Shown here: one piece after another, positions 37,187-46,684 of the stretch
Numbering within the stretch: the stretch's first letter is position 1
How the letters are laid out: every line of letters starts with the position of its first letter
Assembly: GCF_015472005.1 (NCBI RefSeq)
Contig: NZ_BMAQ01000003.1
Location: forward strand, 62,001 to 126,000
Length of the DNA: 64,000 nucleotides
Direction of reading: 5' to 3'
DNA from: Insulibacter thermoxylanivorax
GTDB lineage: Bacteria > Bacillota > Bacilli > Paenibacillales > DA-C8
Notes under the pieces: generated by a model
What the model was told of the DNA's origin: nothing
Seen by the model: the letters and a program-made list of their open reading frames with translations, nothing else
Database searches by the model: none
Made by a program: the position numbers and the translations under genes

Positions 37187-38698
37187 ATGATACGCAAACT
37201 CGGCAATATATTAGGATCTATTCGCGAAGAAGACAAGAACCGGACTTTGCAAGAGATTGATCTCATTCGCAGGAATACCGCGGTATTGGCTGCGATCGGT
37301 TTCGTCACGCTCATCACGCTGCTCGGATGGCTCATGGACGGGGATAGGAGCGCAGCTGTGACAGGTGCATTGGTTTCGATCATACTGCTGGTCCTCCTGC
37401 TTGGTTTCTGTCTATACAGACGGATCTTACTCCCCTATCTGGGTTACTTAGCGGTGCTCGGAAGCGGTGCCATCGTCATCTTACAAGTTTCCATGAATCC
37501 GAGCCTGGATCATATTCCGGCAACCTTCTACCTGCTGTTCTTAGCGGCGATCTATTCCAACTTCATCATCAATTTGATCGCGATCCTGATCGGATTCTCT
37601 GTATTGCTCTACCTGCTCTTTGGCCCTGCGGGGGCAGCGATCAGCCAGACCACATCAATGACTTATATCGTCTACTACGTCATCATCGCAGGCTTGATGA
37701 TGGCCCTGCGCTTTGTGGTCAAAACACTCGCCCAAGATATGTATCGAGCAATGGACCAGTCCAGTCAGCTGCAACAGCAGCAGGAATCCCGCAATGAAAC
37801 GATCGTCGGCCTGGTCGATCAGGTTTCCCAGAACCTCGGCTCCATCACGGCGATCAGCGACGAGACGAACCGCTCATTCCATGAGATGCATACCTCCTTC
37901 AACGAGATTACCAACAGCGCCAGCGCCCAGTTGGATTCGACCTTATCGATCAATCAAGCGATGCAGAACATGCATGATCTTGTACAGCGCATGACAGAAT
38001 CCTTCGAAATCCTGAATGCGCGGGTAACGGAAACCAATGCGATCTCAAGCTCTGGTGTTCAGGTAACGGAAGAACTCGATGCGACCATTGCAGAGTTCAA
38101 ACAGGATATCTATGATATGGCGAGCGACGTTCAAACGCTTAAGAAGCAGATGGAAGGGACAACGCAGATCAGTATCTCCATCTTGGAGATCGCGAACCAG
38201 ACTAACCTACTCGCACTCAATGCCAGCATCGAAGCCGCTCGGGCCGGTGAGCATGGGCAGGGCTTCGCCATTGTCGCCTCTGAGATTCGCAAGCTGGCCG
38301 ATCTCAGCGGTCATTCTGCCGAGCAGATCTCCAAACAGATCGTGAGCTTCTCCAAGCAGATCGAAGAGGCAAGCCAGCGGATGGCTGCTATCTTGGAACG
38401 GATGGATTCAAGCAGCCAAGCGGCGCAGCAGACGATCCAAGCCTTCGGCTCGATTCGTGAATCCGTTGAATTGCTGCAGCATCTGGCCGATGGCTATATG
38501 GAGCATATCGCGAAGATCAACGAAGCTTCCCGCTCCGTCGAAGAGGCGACACAGCACCTTGCCGCAACAAGCGAAGAAGCAACAGCGACGATGGAGGAAC
38601 TAACGGCGATGACTCATACGCTGCTGGAGCAGAACGAGCAGACGCTGCAACAGTTGAAGGAAGCAGAAGCCAGCTTGAAACAAATCCTCGCATCTTGA
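37187..38698 (+). CDS. Methyl-accepting chemotaxis protein with membrane-embedded sensor
   Basis: 503 residues. Residues about 35-190 form five or six membrane helices with only short loops, so there is no extracellular ligand domain of the usual kind. The rest is a long coiled coil with the conserved signalling hairpin [28 protein letters not shown] (in part) near residues 335-360 and [15 protein letters not shown] after it. GGAGGATAG precedes the ATG. It should feed a CheA-CheW array; the stimulus may be sensed in the membrane. Monocistronic. Confidence 0.9.
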   Translation: MIRKLGNILGSIREEDKNRTLQEIDLIRRNTAVLAAIGFVTLITLLGWLMDGDRSAAVTGALVSIILLVLLLGFCLYRRILLPYLGYLAVLGSGAIVILQVSMNPSLDHIPATFYLLFLAAIYSNFIINLIAILIGFSVLLYLLFGPAGAAISQTTSMTYIVYYVIIAGLMMALRFVVKTLAQDMYRAMDQSSQLQQQQESRNETIVGLVDQVSQNLGSITAISDETNRSFHEMHTSFNEITNSASAQLDSTLSINQAMQNMHDLVQRMTESFEILNARVTETNAISSSGVQVTEELDATIAEFKQDIYDMASDVQTLKKQMEGTTQISISILEIANQTNLLALNASIEAARAGEHGQGFAIVASEIRKLADLSGHSAEQISKQIVSFSKQIEEASQRMAAILERMDSSSQAAQQTIQAFGSIRESVELLQHLADGYMEHIAKINEASRSVEEATQHLAATSEEATATMEELTAMTHTLLEQNEQTLQQLKEAEASLKQILAS

Positions 38699-38721
38699 TA
38701 CACAAGCTTCATACACGCACA

Positions 38722-38770
38722 AAGGGAGTGTGCCAAGCCGCATCTGCCGCGGTTTGACGACACTCCCCTT
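38722..38770. terminator. Bidirectional terminator, chemoreceptor / aldo-keto reductase
   Basis: gggagtgt (38724-38731) pairs with acactccc (38760-38767), and inside it caagccgc pairs with gcggtttg. It lies between the two convergent stop codons. Confidence 0.85.
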
Positions 38771-38796
38771 GTCTTAAATCCATCTCGCACAGCGGA

Positions 38797-39705
38797 TCAT
38801 CGATGCTCAGCATAACGATTTGCCTTAGAGACCGAACGGATCTTGCCAAGCTCTTCCTCCGTCAGCGGCGGCGCTTGCGAGGCGGCAGCATTCTCCCGCA
38901 GCTGCTCGACGGAGCTGGCGCCCGCCAGCGTCACGCCGACCGCCGGCTGATCCATGCAATAGCGAAGCGCCGTATGCGTTAAGGAGCGCTTGCTCTCGGC
39001 GATCTGCTGCAGCTGATCGCGCAGGGCATGCAGCTCCTCCTCCGCATAATCAAGGAAGCCGCCGGCCGCCTTATGCCCGCCGCGGTCCGTCAGGATCCCC
39101 TTGGCTAACGGGCCGCGGGCGATGATGCTGATTCCATGCTCCTGCAGCAGCGGGATCACCGCCTCTTCCGCCCGGCGGTCGAGGATGCTGTATTGATTCA
39201 TCACGCTGATGATATTGGAACGCTTTACGTACTCTCGAATCACGTTCGGGCGGATCGAGGAGATCCCGTACCAGCGAATCCATCCCTGCTCCTTCAACCG
39301 CTCGAAGGCCTCGATCGTCTCATCGATCGGATCCTCCATCGTGCCGCCGTGCAGTTGATACAGATCGATATAATCGGTGCGCAAACGGCGCAGGCTGCCT
39401 TTAACAGCCTCCATGATATATTCCTTAGAAGGGTCCCATACCCATCCATCCCGGCCTGGGATGATGCGGTTGCCGACCTTCGTCGCCAGCACAACCTCAG
39501 ATCTGCGGCCTTCCAGCGCCCGGCCGACGATCTCCTCATTAAGCCCTCTGTCATATAGATCCGCCGTGTCGAAGAAATTGATCCCCTGATCCAGCGCCTC
39601 ATGGATGATCCGGCGGGCGGCCGCCTCATCCGTTCCCAGCGACATGCAGCCGAGACCGATTTCCGACACATAGAGATCTGACTTGCCAAGTCGATTCTTC
39701 TTCAT
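38797..39705 (-). CDS. Aldo/keto reductase
   Basis: 302 residues, (beta/alpha)8 NADPH-dependent oxidoreductase, related to YajO/YhdN proteins. The catalytic tetrad is visible: Asp and Tyr in FFDTADLYDRG, Lys in LATKVG and His in LYQLHGG. The cofactor end is at GASSVEQLRENA. The substrate is undefined; aldehydes and sugar carbonyls are usual. It follows the MFS gene on the same strand after a 112-base gap. Confidence 0.9.
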   Translation of the reverse strand: MKKNRLGKSDLYVSEIGLGCMSLGTDEAAARRIIHEALDQGINFFDTADLYDRGLNEEIVGRALEGRRSEVVLATKVGNRIIPGRDGWVWDPSKEYIMEAVKGSLRRLRTDYIDLYQLHGGTMEDPIDETIEAFERLKEQGWIRWYGISSIRPNVIREYVKRSNIISVMNQYSILDRRAEEAVIPLLQEHGISIIARGPLAKGILTDRGGHKAAGGFLDYAEEELHALRDQLQQIAESKRSLTHTALRYCMDQPAVGVTLAGASSVEQLRENAAASQAPPLTEEELGKIRSVSKANRYAEHR

Positions 39706-39817
39706 CTGTACCTAAGCCCCTTTCTTCGCATCCTCCAATCGCATGCCGAACGATCTGCAAGGATGTGCCTTATTCTCTTCTTGCAACTATGGATTATAGC
39801 CCAATCAACCAGTGCGG

Positions 39818-41008
39818 TCATATCGTCACTTCAGGAGTCTGCTCCGCTGCGGTCCCCGAATGACGGATGTTCAGCACGCAGGTCAGTGCGGCCAACATCA
39901 TCACCGCTGCATACACAAACAGCGAAGCATAATCGGTCCAATCGATGATCTGGCCGACCAGGGGCGGCGAGATAATCGCTGCCAGAGACGATACAAGATA
40001 GTACAGCCCCGTCCGCGTGCCGATGCTCTGCTCCCTGCCTGCGGCGACAACGAAGGGATAGGAATTGATATTGATGCACGCCCAGAAGATGCCGCCCAGG
40101 ATCAGAAGGATGCGCAGTGCCCAGAGCGAGGAGATGAAGGTGACGGCGCCGAACACGCACATCAAGCCGCTGGCGCCGATGAGGATCATCTTCTTCTTGC
40201 CGAACTTCGTACCGAGATAGCCGCTCGGCAGCGCGAAGAGGAGGAATGCCAGCGAGAAGAAGGTCAGCAGGAAGGAAGCAGCCCCGTCGGACAGACCCAG
40301 ATGATTGGTGCCATACAGCGTGAACATCGCCTCGACACCTTGATAGGCCACGAACCAGAAGAAAATCGCCAGCAGCAAGAACACCGTCGTGCGGTCCAAT
40401 TCCCCCCGCATGCGAACCTGCTGTTTCTGCGACACGGTATATGAGATCGTATCGCGCTTCTCCTTGATGCTCATGAATACGATGAAGAGCGCCAACAGGG
40501 TAAGAAGTCCTGCCGCAGCAAAGGGCAGATTGCGGTTCGCTTCATAGAGGATGGACCCTGCTCCGAAGGCGGCGACGGTGCCGATCCCGCCCATGAAATT
40601 GATGATGCCGTTCGCCTTGGAGCGGTTTGCTTCGGGCGTAATATCCGGCATCAACGCTACGGTAGGAGAACGATACAAGCTCATCGACAAGTTCATAAGC
40701 AGCATGAACAGCACAAGGGTAAGAAGTGAAGTGTAAAGGGGAATGAGTGCCATGAACACCGCCGCCAGCGGCATGCCGATCATGAGATACGGCATCCTGC
40801 GGCCGAATCGCGTATCCGTTCGATCGCTGCGATTGCCGATCCATGGCTGCATGAAGAGCGCGAAGTAGTTGTCGAGGGTCATGAGGAAGCCGACCACCAT
40901 CGTGCTGCTGATGAATGATTCGAGGAACAGCGGCACAAAAGCATTGTACAAGGCCCAAGTCAAACTGATGCTGAAGAAGCCAAATCCGAGAAGCCAGGTT
41001 TTTCTCAT
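39818..41008 (-). CDS. MFS transporter (SLC45/GPH-like)
   Basis: 396 residues with twelve membrane helices. The first loop NYFALFMQPWIGNRSDRTDTR and the segment FGRRMPYLMIGMPLAAVFMAL resemble sugar:cation symporters of the SLC45/GPH type. GGGGAGTG precedes the ATG. It lies 47 bases after the glycerophosphodiesterase gene and upstream of the aldo/keto reductase, so the three may form an operon. The transported compound is unknown. Confidence 0.85.
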   Translation of the reverse strand: MRKTWLLGFGFFSISLTWALYNAFVPLFLESFISSTMVVGFLMTLDNYFALFMQPWIGNRSDRTDTRFGRRMPYLMIGMPLAAVFMALIPLYTSLLTLVLFMLLMNLSMSLYRSPTVALMPDITPEANRSKANGIINFMGGIGTVAAFGAGSILYEANRNLPFAAAGLLTLLALFIVFMSIKEKRDTISYTVSQKQQVRMRGELDRTTVFLLLAIFFWFVAYQGVEAMFTLYGTNHLGLSDGAASFLLTFFSLAFLLFALPSGYLGTKFGKKKMILIGASGLMCVFGAVTFISSLWALRILLILGGIFWACININSYPFVVAAGREQSIGTRTGLYYLVSSLAAIISPPLVGQIIDWTDYASLFVYAAVMMLAALTCVLNIRHSGTAAEQTPEVTI

Positions 41009-41055
41009 CGTCCTACACTCCCCATCATAACAGTGCAGCTCTGCGAACCATCCAG

Positions 41056-41781
41056 CTAAGCTAACAATGCGGCTAAACGGTCAGGATAATCGGTGATGAT
41101 GCCGCTGACCCCGGCATCGAGCATGGTGCGCATCTCCGACTCCTCATTCACCGTGAAAGGATGATAACGAATCCCCCATTTCCCGGCTTCCTGAACCCAT
41201 GCTGGAGTGACCGCCAGCCGATAGGGATGCAGAGCCGAAGCGCCGATTCGCCGCGCATAGACCCAGGGTTCATAGAGCCCTTCCATGTACAGGACGGCGG
41301 TCTCAATCTCCGGAGCAGCCTGCTTCATCAGGACGAGGGAATAATGGTTAAAAGACGAGATGATCACCTGTCCGCACATCCGGAAGCGGCGGACGATCTC
41401 CGCCGTCCGCTCCTCCATCCCCGGATAGGAGACATGACCATTTTTCAATTCCAGATTCAGCACGAGGTCATGCCGCTTAGCAAGTTCCAATAACTCCTCC
41501 AATACGGGGATCTTCTCACCCCGGAATTCCTCCCCGTACCAAGCCCCCGCATCCAGCTGTCTCAGCTCGTCTAACGTGAAGTCCTTCACCCATCCAGAAA
41601 CGCCCGCCGTCCGCTGCAGCGTCTCGTCATGGATGAGTACGAGCCGTCCATCCCTCGTCATCTGAACATCTGTCTCGATGCCGGTTGCGCCAAGTTCAAT
41701 CGCCTTGACAAAGGCTGCCATCGTGTTCTCCGGGCAGACCCCGGATGCTCCGCGGTGGGCGAAGTTCACGCATGTACGCAT
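41056..41781 (-). CDS. Glycerophosphodiester phosphodiesterase
   Basis: About 241 residues, cytoplasmic (no signal peptide). HRGASGVCPENTM near residue 9, ETDVQMTRDG and LIHDETLQRT carry the conserved catalytic His and metal-binding Glu/Asp residues of the GDPD family. It hydrolyses glycerophosphodiesters from lipid turnover to glycerol 3-phosphate and an alcohol. ATG at 41781 has GGAGGG upstream; the longer frame to 41841 lacks support. Probably first gene of the unit with the MFS transporter. Confidence 0.9.
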   Translation of the reverse strand: MRTCVNFAHRGASGVCPENTMAAFVKAIELGATGIETDVQMTRDGRLVLIHDETLQRTAGVSGWVKDFTLDELRQLDAGAWYGEEFRGEKIPVLEELLELAKRHDLVLNLELKNGHVSYPGMEERTAEIVRRFRMCGQVIISSFNHYSLVLMKQAAPEIETAVLYMEGLYEPWVYARRIGASALHPYRLAVTPAWVQEAGKWGIRYHPFTVNEESEMRTMLDAGVSGIITDYPDRLAALLA

Positions 41782-41909
41782 CCTATCCCTCCGTCGATGA
41801 AGATCGATCCCTCTGCTGCGATCCGCAGATGGTATGTCCATTGTAAGACTGTATTGTAAACTGGGGATTAACCCTGTGGTCGATATTGATCAAAAAAAGA
41901 ACGCTTGCC

Positions 41910-41950
41910 GCTGGCTTCTCGCTGGCTTCTCGCTGCTTCCAACAGCAAAT
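41910..41950. repeat. Short tandem gctggcttctc repeats with T-run after the arsR-type gene
   Basis: gctggcttctc is repeated twice plus a partial third copy (about 41909-41940). On the minus strand this lies just after the stop of the ArsR gene and is followed by TTTTTTTT near 41890-41897, so transcription may end here, although no strong stem is formed. Confidence 0.4.
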
Positions 41951-42301
41951 TTACTTATGCTCCAAATGGCGGACCGTCTGCAAGAAGATCTGTTCGATAT
42001 GATCATCATCCAGGGAATAATAGACGGTCTTGCCCTCTTTGCGGCGCTTGACGATGCGCAGATTGCGCAGATAGCGGAGCTGGTGGGATACCGCTGACTG
42101 CCCCATATCGAGGATCACCGTCAGGTCATGTACGCATCGTTCACAACCGATCAGCGCGCTGATGATCTTCACGCGCGTAGGATCGCCAAGTGCTTTGAAC
42201 AACTCTGCTACATGGTAAGCCTGCTCTTCCGAGATCATATGCTTAGGCCGCAGTGCATCAGCTCCCGTGCCCGTGCCTTGGCAATCTTGCTCGCAATCCA
42301 T
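41951..42301 (-). CDS. ArsR/SmtB family metal-sensing repressor (CzrA type)
   Basis: 116 residues. Winged helix-turn-helix with LFKALGDPTRVKIISAL, CERCVHDLTVIL and the recognition helix MGQSAVSHQLRYLRNLRIV. The C-terminal helix shows the alpha5 metal site pattern D-x-H-x10-H-x2-H (DDHIEQIFLQTVRHLEH), which binds Zn or Co in CzrA/SmtB. A CERC pair near residue 53 could add an alpha3-type site. It is divergent from a cation diffusion facilitator, and the shared operator lies at 42416-42435. It should release DNA when zinc or a similar metal is in excess. Confidence 0.92.
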   Translation of the reverse strand: MDCEQDCQGTGTGADALRPKHMISEEQAYHVAELFKALGDPTRVKIISALIGCERCVHDLTVILDMGQSAVSHQLRYLRNLRIVKRRKEGKTVYYSLDDDHIEQIFLQTVRHLEHK

Positions 42302-42373
42302 CTCTGACTCACCCGTTTCCTCTTGTTCGTTTCTCTGACTGAATTATACATGAAAATGTCCGTCTTGAATATC

Positions 42374-42402
42374 TTGCCATTCACTACATGTCATGTTATG
42401 AT
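42374..42402 (+). promoter_or_regulatory. Sigma-A promoter of the cation diffusion facilitator gene
   Basis: -35 TTGCCA (42374-42379), 17-base spacer, -10 TATGAT (42397-42402). The start of transcription would be near 42409, immediately before the ArsR operator. Confidence 0.7.
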
Positions 42403-42415
42403 AAGGGTACACATC

Positions 42416-42435
42416 ATATGAATACTTGTTCATAT
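42416..42435. promoter_or_regulatory. ArsR/CzrA-type operator palindrome
   Basis: ATATGAA-TACTTG-TTCATAT, perfect 7-base arms around six bases, fitting the TGAA-N6-TTCA consensus of SmtB/CzrA operators. It lies at about +7 to +26 of the predicted facilitator transcript, where bound repressor would block initiation or early elongation, and it sits between the two divergent genes. Confidence 0.85.
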
Positions 42436-42575
42436 ATTAATTTAATCATAATAATTACGATTAAGTAACCCGGTGCTGCCGATTGGATATACTGGTATCA
42501 CCTCCTCAGCTGGGAATAAGAAGAAACCAGACTGAGCAGGTCATGCGCCGGCAGTTACAAGGAGGATGGAACCGC

Positions 42576-43562
42576 ATGAAGAAGCTGAGACATCATCACG
42601 AACACGGGCATGGGCATCACCATCATGGACATCTCCATCATCATGGGCATCATCATGGACACGGACATCATCACGGGCATGCCCATGAACATGCCGCAGA
42701 CAACCGCAAAGGGCTGACCATCGCCCTGATCATCACCGGCGGCATCATGATCCTGGAGTTCGTCGGCGGTTTGCTTACGAACAGCTTGGCTCTGCTGAGC
42801 GACTCAGCCCATATGCTCAGCGATACCGCAGCCATCGCTTTGAGCCTGGCCGCTTTCTGGTTCGCGGCACGGCCTCCTTCAGCGAACAAATCATACGGAT
42901 ACTATCGCTTCGAGATCCTGGCGGCGCTGTTCAACGGCTTAACGCTGTTCGTCATGGCCGGCTTCATCGTCTTCGAAGCCTACGAACGCTTCATCGATCC
43001 GCCGGAAGTCGCCGGAGGGACGATGATGGTCATCGCCTTGATCGGGCTGGCAGCCAACCTGATCAGCGCTTGGAGCCTGATGCGGAAGAGCGATATCAAA
43101 GGCAATATCAACGTCCGCAGCGCTTACTTGCACATCCTGGGTGATGCTTTGGGCTCCGTGGGCGCTATCTTAGCCGGACTGCTCATGCTCCTGTTCGACT
43201 GGTATATCGCCGATCCGATCATCAGCGTGATCGTCGCCTTGCTCATCCTGCGCAGCGCATGGCATGTCGTCAACCACACCATCCATATCTTGATGGAAGG
43301 CACCCCCGCGGCCATCGATGCGCGCGAGGTGGAAGAGACGCTGCTTGCCATCCGCGGGGTGAAGAATCTGCACGATCTTCACATCTGGACGATCACCTCG
43401 GGCATGGACTCCTTAAGCTGCCATCTGATCATCGAGGATGATCAAGACTGCCAAGTCGTCCTGCAGGAAGCGATCCGCCGCATCGAAGAGCGCTTCCGCA
43501 TCCAGCACACGACGATCCAGATCGAAAAATCCCAGCTGCAGCATGCACATCTAAGAATATAA
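42576..43562 (+). CDS. czcD: Cation diffusion facilitator (CzcD/ZitB type) with His-rich N-terminus
   Basis: 328 residues. The first 45 contain an unusually dense His/Gly run (HHHHGHLHHHGHHHGHGHHH), a likely cytoplasmic Zn-binding loop. Six membrane helices follow, with the metal-site motifs SDSAHMLSDT in helix 2 and HILGD in helix 5, then a C-terminal cytoplasmic domain (RGVKNLHDLHIW). It exports Zn2+ or Co2+ in exchange for protons. ATG at 42576 follows AAGGAGGATG; the frame extends to 42483. Regulated by the divergent ArsR protein. Confidence 0.93.
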   Translation: MKKLRHHHEHGHGHHHHGHLHHHGHHHGHGHHHGHAHEHAADNRKGLTIALIITGGIMILEFVGGLLTNSLALLSDSAHMLSDTAAIALSLAAFWFAARPPSANKSYGYYRFEILAALFNGLTLFVMAGFIVFEAYERFIDPPEVAGGTMMVIALIGLAANLISAWSLMRKSDIKGNINVRSAYLHILGDALGSVGAILAGLLMLLFDWYIADPIISVIVALLILRSAWHVVNHTIHILMEGTPAAIDAREVEETLLAIRGVKNLHDLHIWTITSGMDSLSCHLIIEDDQDCQVVLQEAIRRIEERFRIQHTTIQIEKSQLQHAHLRI

Positions 43563-43564
43563 TG

Positions 43565-43602
43565 CAAGAAGCGTTCCGCCAATCAGGCAGGAACGCTTCT
43601 TG
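43565..43602. terminator. Bidirectional terminator, czcD / GH3
   Basis: caagaagcgttcc (43565-43577) and ggaacgcttcttg (43590-43602) form a perfect 13-bp stem with a 12-base loop between convergent stop codons. Confidence 0.9.
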
Positions 43603-43605
43603 TTG

Positions 43606-46485
43606 TTATGCATGGAAACAGAACCAAGCGATGCGCACATCGCCGCTTAATCCGATATAGAGATCGCTCGCGTCACCCGGCAGCTGAACGGCTTCGCTGA
43701 TCGTACACCACGCATCGTTTCTGACGCGGCCCAACCTATTGGTACGCGGCTGCCCTTCGACTTCCATACGTGCGATTAATTCCCCCTGCGGATCATGCAC
43801 CCGAAGCTCCACGACTCCCCTGCCGCGGGCAGCTGCCCGCATCTCGAAACGCTTCGCGCCGCGGCATAAATCCGCATCTTTGAAGAGGATCCAGCCTCCC
43901 GCCGGCCCCTTGGGAACGACGCAAGTGCCGCCTTCGCTGCATTCATCGAGGTACACCGCTTCATAGTCATCATAGTTCTCCGCCTTCGTGTGCTGATAGA
44001 GATTGCGCGGCGGAATCGTCTCACCATGCACTGTGATGACGCTCTGCAGTTCGATCTGCGCGGAGGAACGCCCGACCATGATCGTATATTCTCCGTTTTC
44101 CACGGCATACCGTTCACGCGTTACATCCCAGAAAGCAAGCTGCTCGCCTTGCAGCGTGAAGGTGATCGTCTGCTGTTCGCCGGGTTTGAGATGCACGCGC
44201 TCAAAACCGGACAGCTGCTTCAAAGGGCGCTTCACGCGGGATTGGTTGGCCCGCACATACAGCTGGACGACTTCGTCGCCGGCGAGTGCACCGATATTCT
44301 CAACGGTAACGCTGATCGTCAGCTGCCCATCCGCCTGCAGCGCATCAGAGCTAAGAACTAGATCCTTGTACAAGAACTCCGTATAAGATAAACCATGGCC
44401 AAAAGGATACAGCGGTTCCCCTTCAAAATACATGTATGTTCGTCCGCCCTTGATGATGTCATAGTCCATCATGTCCGGCAGCTGGTCCACCGAGCGATAC
44501 CATGTCATATTCAGGCGGCCGGCCGGATTATAATCCCCGAACAGCACATCTGCCAGGGCATGACCGGCTTCTTGCCCGCCGTGGGCTGTGTATACAATCG
44601 CCGGCACATGTTCCTCCTCCCAATTCAGCGCGAAGGGATAGCTGCCGATCACGACGACGATCGTGTTCGGATTCGCCTTATAGACTTCGCGGATCAGCCG
44701 CTGTTGATGCTCAGGCAGCACCAGGTCCGGACGATCGATCTCTTCCTTGCCGTTGATCAGCGGATGGTTGCCGACGCAGACGATCGCAACGTCGCTTGCC
44801 GCTGCTGCTCGCACGGCTTCCTCGATGCCGTCCTTCACCTTCAGAACATGGAACAACGCCGCTTCCGTCTCTGCTTCTTCACCGCCAGCAACCACCAGCC
44901 GTTCTTCCTCGTCGATCGTCACCGGACATTCATTCCAAGTCCGCAGGTTATAGGTATCCTGACCTTCCGCATCCTGGCCGGTCTTGCTCAGGGTGAACTG
45001 CTCCTTGACAAACCAGCCCCATACATCCTGAGCTGAGGCGCTGACCGTCTCATCATCCGTCGTGACGTAAGCACCATTGGCCATGGAGCGCAGGGTCAGC
45101 CGCCCCCATCCCCAATCCGTCACCTTATACCTTGAAGAGGTGTCACCCGCCGTCTTATCCGCCGTTAACTCATCCCGGTCATAGCTGTGCGGACCGACAT
45201 ACCGGCCGCTCTTCGCCGAACGAAGAAGGATCTCATCACAGCCGTCCGCATAACGGATTCTGTCCGCGGATATCTTGCCGGCGATCCCGGCCAGCGGCGT
45301 CACACGATAAGGAAGCTGCCCCGTATACCAGTCGCGGTATACGACATCGGCCAGCGGACCGATGACGGCTGCGCTGTTCAGCTTGTTCTTATCCAGGGGC
45401 AGGATGCGCGGTTCGTTCTTCAGCAGGACGATCGCTTCACGGGCAGCGCGGAGCGCAAGCTCACGATGTTCAGCCCGATAGATCACAGCCTCCGAGATTT
45501 TCGCATAAGGGTTCCGTTCCTCGGGATCGAACTGTCCTAATCGGAAACGGATGCGGAAGACCCTGCGCAGGGCGCGGTCCAGATCGGCTTCTTCCAGCAG
45601 CCCCCGTTCGATCGCTTCATGCAGCGCGCGGATCACCAGATCCCGGTCATCGGTGATGCAGTCAATCCCGCCTTTGACAGCCAGCGCCACTGCCTCCGCA
45701 TAGGTATCGCAATACCGATGATCGTCGACGGTCTGATGCAGATCTGCCCCGTCACAGACGATGAAGCCGTCCAGTTCCCATTCATCCTTCACGATCTCCT
45801 GTACATCCGGATGACAGATCGCCGGCGTACCGTTGATCTCGTTGTAGGCGGTCATCATGGAGTGAGCGGCCCTTTCCCGAATCGCCGGTTCAAAGGCTTT
45901 CAGATAATACTCCCGCTTATTCCGCGGATCGATGGAGGAAGAACTGCGGAGCCTCTCATGTTCATTGTTGTTCGCATAGAAATGTTTCAAAGATGCAACT
46001 GCCTTAATATAGAACGGATGATCTCCGCGCATTCCCTTGGCATAGGCAGCGGACATCATCCCCGTCAGATGGGGATCTTCCCCATAGGCTTCTTCCGTCC
46101 GCCCCCATCTCGGATCCCGTTCCATATCCACCGTCGGCGCCCACAGGGTCAAGCCGCCCGACTCATTGCGTTTCTTATAATATGCTCTGGCTTCATCGCC
46201 CACCGCACTGCCGATGGCCAGCATCAGATCCGGGTTCCAGGTGCAGGCGAGCCCGAGCGTCTGCGGGAATACCGTCGTCGAACCTTCTCGTGCCACAAGG
46301 CCGTGCGCCGCTTCTCCGCCCACATTGTATTCGCGGATCCCTAACCGTTCCACGGTCATCTGGCGCGTTGGCATGAGCGAGATCTTCTCACTCAAAGTCA
46401 AACGGGAGATGAGATCCTCCACCCGCTCATCCACAGGCAGATTCGGATCCTGGAACGGATACTTCGGTTGACTGTTCTTAGCCAT
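43606..46485 (-). CDS. GH3 glycoside hydrolase with inserted fascin-like and C-terminal CBM6-like domains
   Basis: About 959 residues, no signal peptide. The N-terminal barrel carries RDPRWGRTEEAYGEDPHLTG and the nucleophile Asp in GFIVCDGADL. The C-terminal sandwich has VCVGNHPLINGKEE and the fibronectin III-like end (LVLSSDALQADGQLTISVTV). Between them, about residues 440-560, is a segment with SGRYVGPHSYDRDELTAD and SMANGAYVTTDDETV, resembling a fascin/beta-trefoil insertion. The last 120 residues (GGWILFKDADLCRGAKRFEM) look like CBM6. AAGGAGG precedes the ATG. Likely beta-xylosidase or beta-glucosidase. Confidence 0.9.
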   Translation of the reverse strand: MAKNSQPKYPFQDPNLPVDERVEDLISRLTLSEKISLMPTRQMTVERLGIREYNVGGEAAHGLVAREGSTTVFPQTLGLACTWNPDLMLAIGSAVGDEARAYYKKRNESGGLTLWAPTVDMERDPRWGRTEEAYGEDPHLTGMMSAAYAKGMRGDHPFYIKAVASLKHFYANNNEHERLRSSSSIDPRNKREYYLKAFEPAIRERAAHSMMTAYNEINGTPAICHPDVQEIVKDEWELDGFIVCDGADLHQTVDDHRYCDTYAEAVALAVKGGIDCITDDRDLVIRALHEAIERGLLEEADLDRALRRVFRIRFRLGQFDPEERNPYAKISEAVIYRAEHRELALRAAREAIVLLKNEPRILPLDKNKLNSAAVIGPLADVVYRDWYTGQLPYRVTPLAGIAGKISADRIRYADGCDEILLRSAKSGRYVGPHSYDRDELTADKTAGDTSSRYKVTDWGWGRLTLRSMANGAYVTTDDETVSASAQDVWGWFVKEQFTLSKTGQDAEGQDTYNLRTWNECPVTIDEEERLVVAGGEEAETEAALFHVLKVKDGIEEAVRAAAASDVAIVCVGNHPLINGKEEIDRPDLVLPEHQQRLIREVYKANPNTIVVVIGSYPFALNWEEEHVPAIVYTAHGGQEAGHALADVLFGDYNPAGRLNMTWYRSVDQLPDMMDYDIIKGGRTYMYFEGEPLYPFGHGLSYTEFLYKDLVLSSDALQADGQLTISVTVENIGALAGDEVVQLYVRANQSRVKRPLKQLSGFERVHLKPGEQQTITFTLQGEQLAFWDVTRERYAVENGEYTIMVGRSSAQIELQSVITVHGETIPPRNLYQHTKAENYDDYEAVYLDECSEGGTCVVPKGPAGGWILFKDADLCRGAKRFEMRAAARGRGVVELRVHDPQGELIARMEVEGQPRTNRLGRVRNDAWCTISEAVQLPGDASDLYIGLSGDVRIAWFCFHA

Positions 46486-46538
46486 CCTTGCGGCCTCCTT
46501 ATTTAATATCATCATGATAAAAAACAACCTAACGCCGC

Positions 46539-46554
46539 TGGAGAACGCTTACAT
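46539..46554 (-). promoter_or_regulatory. Weak cre-like site upstream of GH3
   Basis: The minus-strand reading ATGTAAGCGTTCTCCA has the core of a catabolite-response element but two mismatches in its second half. It lies about 55 bases before the GH3 ATG. Confidence 0.3.
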
Positions 46555-46594
46555 TTCACTGAAGTTATAAAAGCCGCTGAGCACAATGGCAGAA

Positions 46595-46629
46595 AAACCT
46601 TGGCAGTGCGCAGACATCTGCCAAGGTTT
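46595..46629 (-). terminator. Terminator after the GH31 gene
   Basis: aaaccttggcag (46595-46606) and ctgccaaggttt (46618-46629) form a perfect 12-bp stem; on the minus strand it is followed by TTTTTCTG. It separates GH31 from GH3, so the two are separate transcripts. Confidence 0.88.
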
Positions 46630-46684
46630 CTGCTGTGACTGCGATGCGGTCAGCCGCATGAAACGATTAACCGTATCGCACGTC

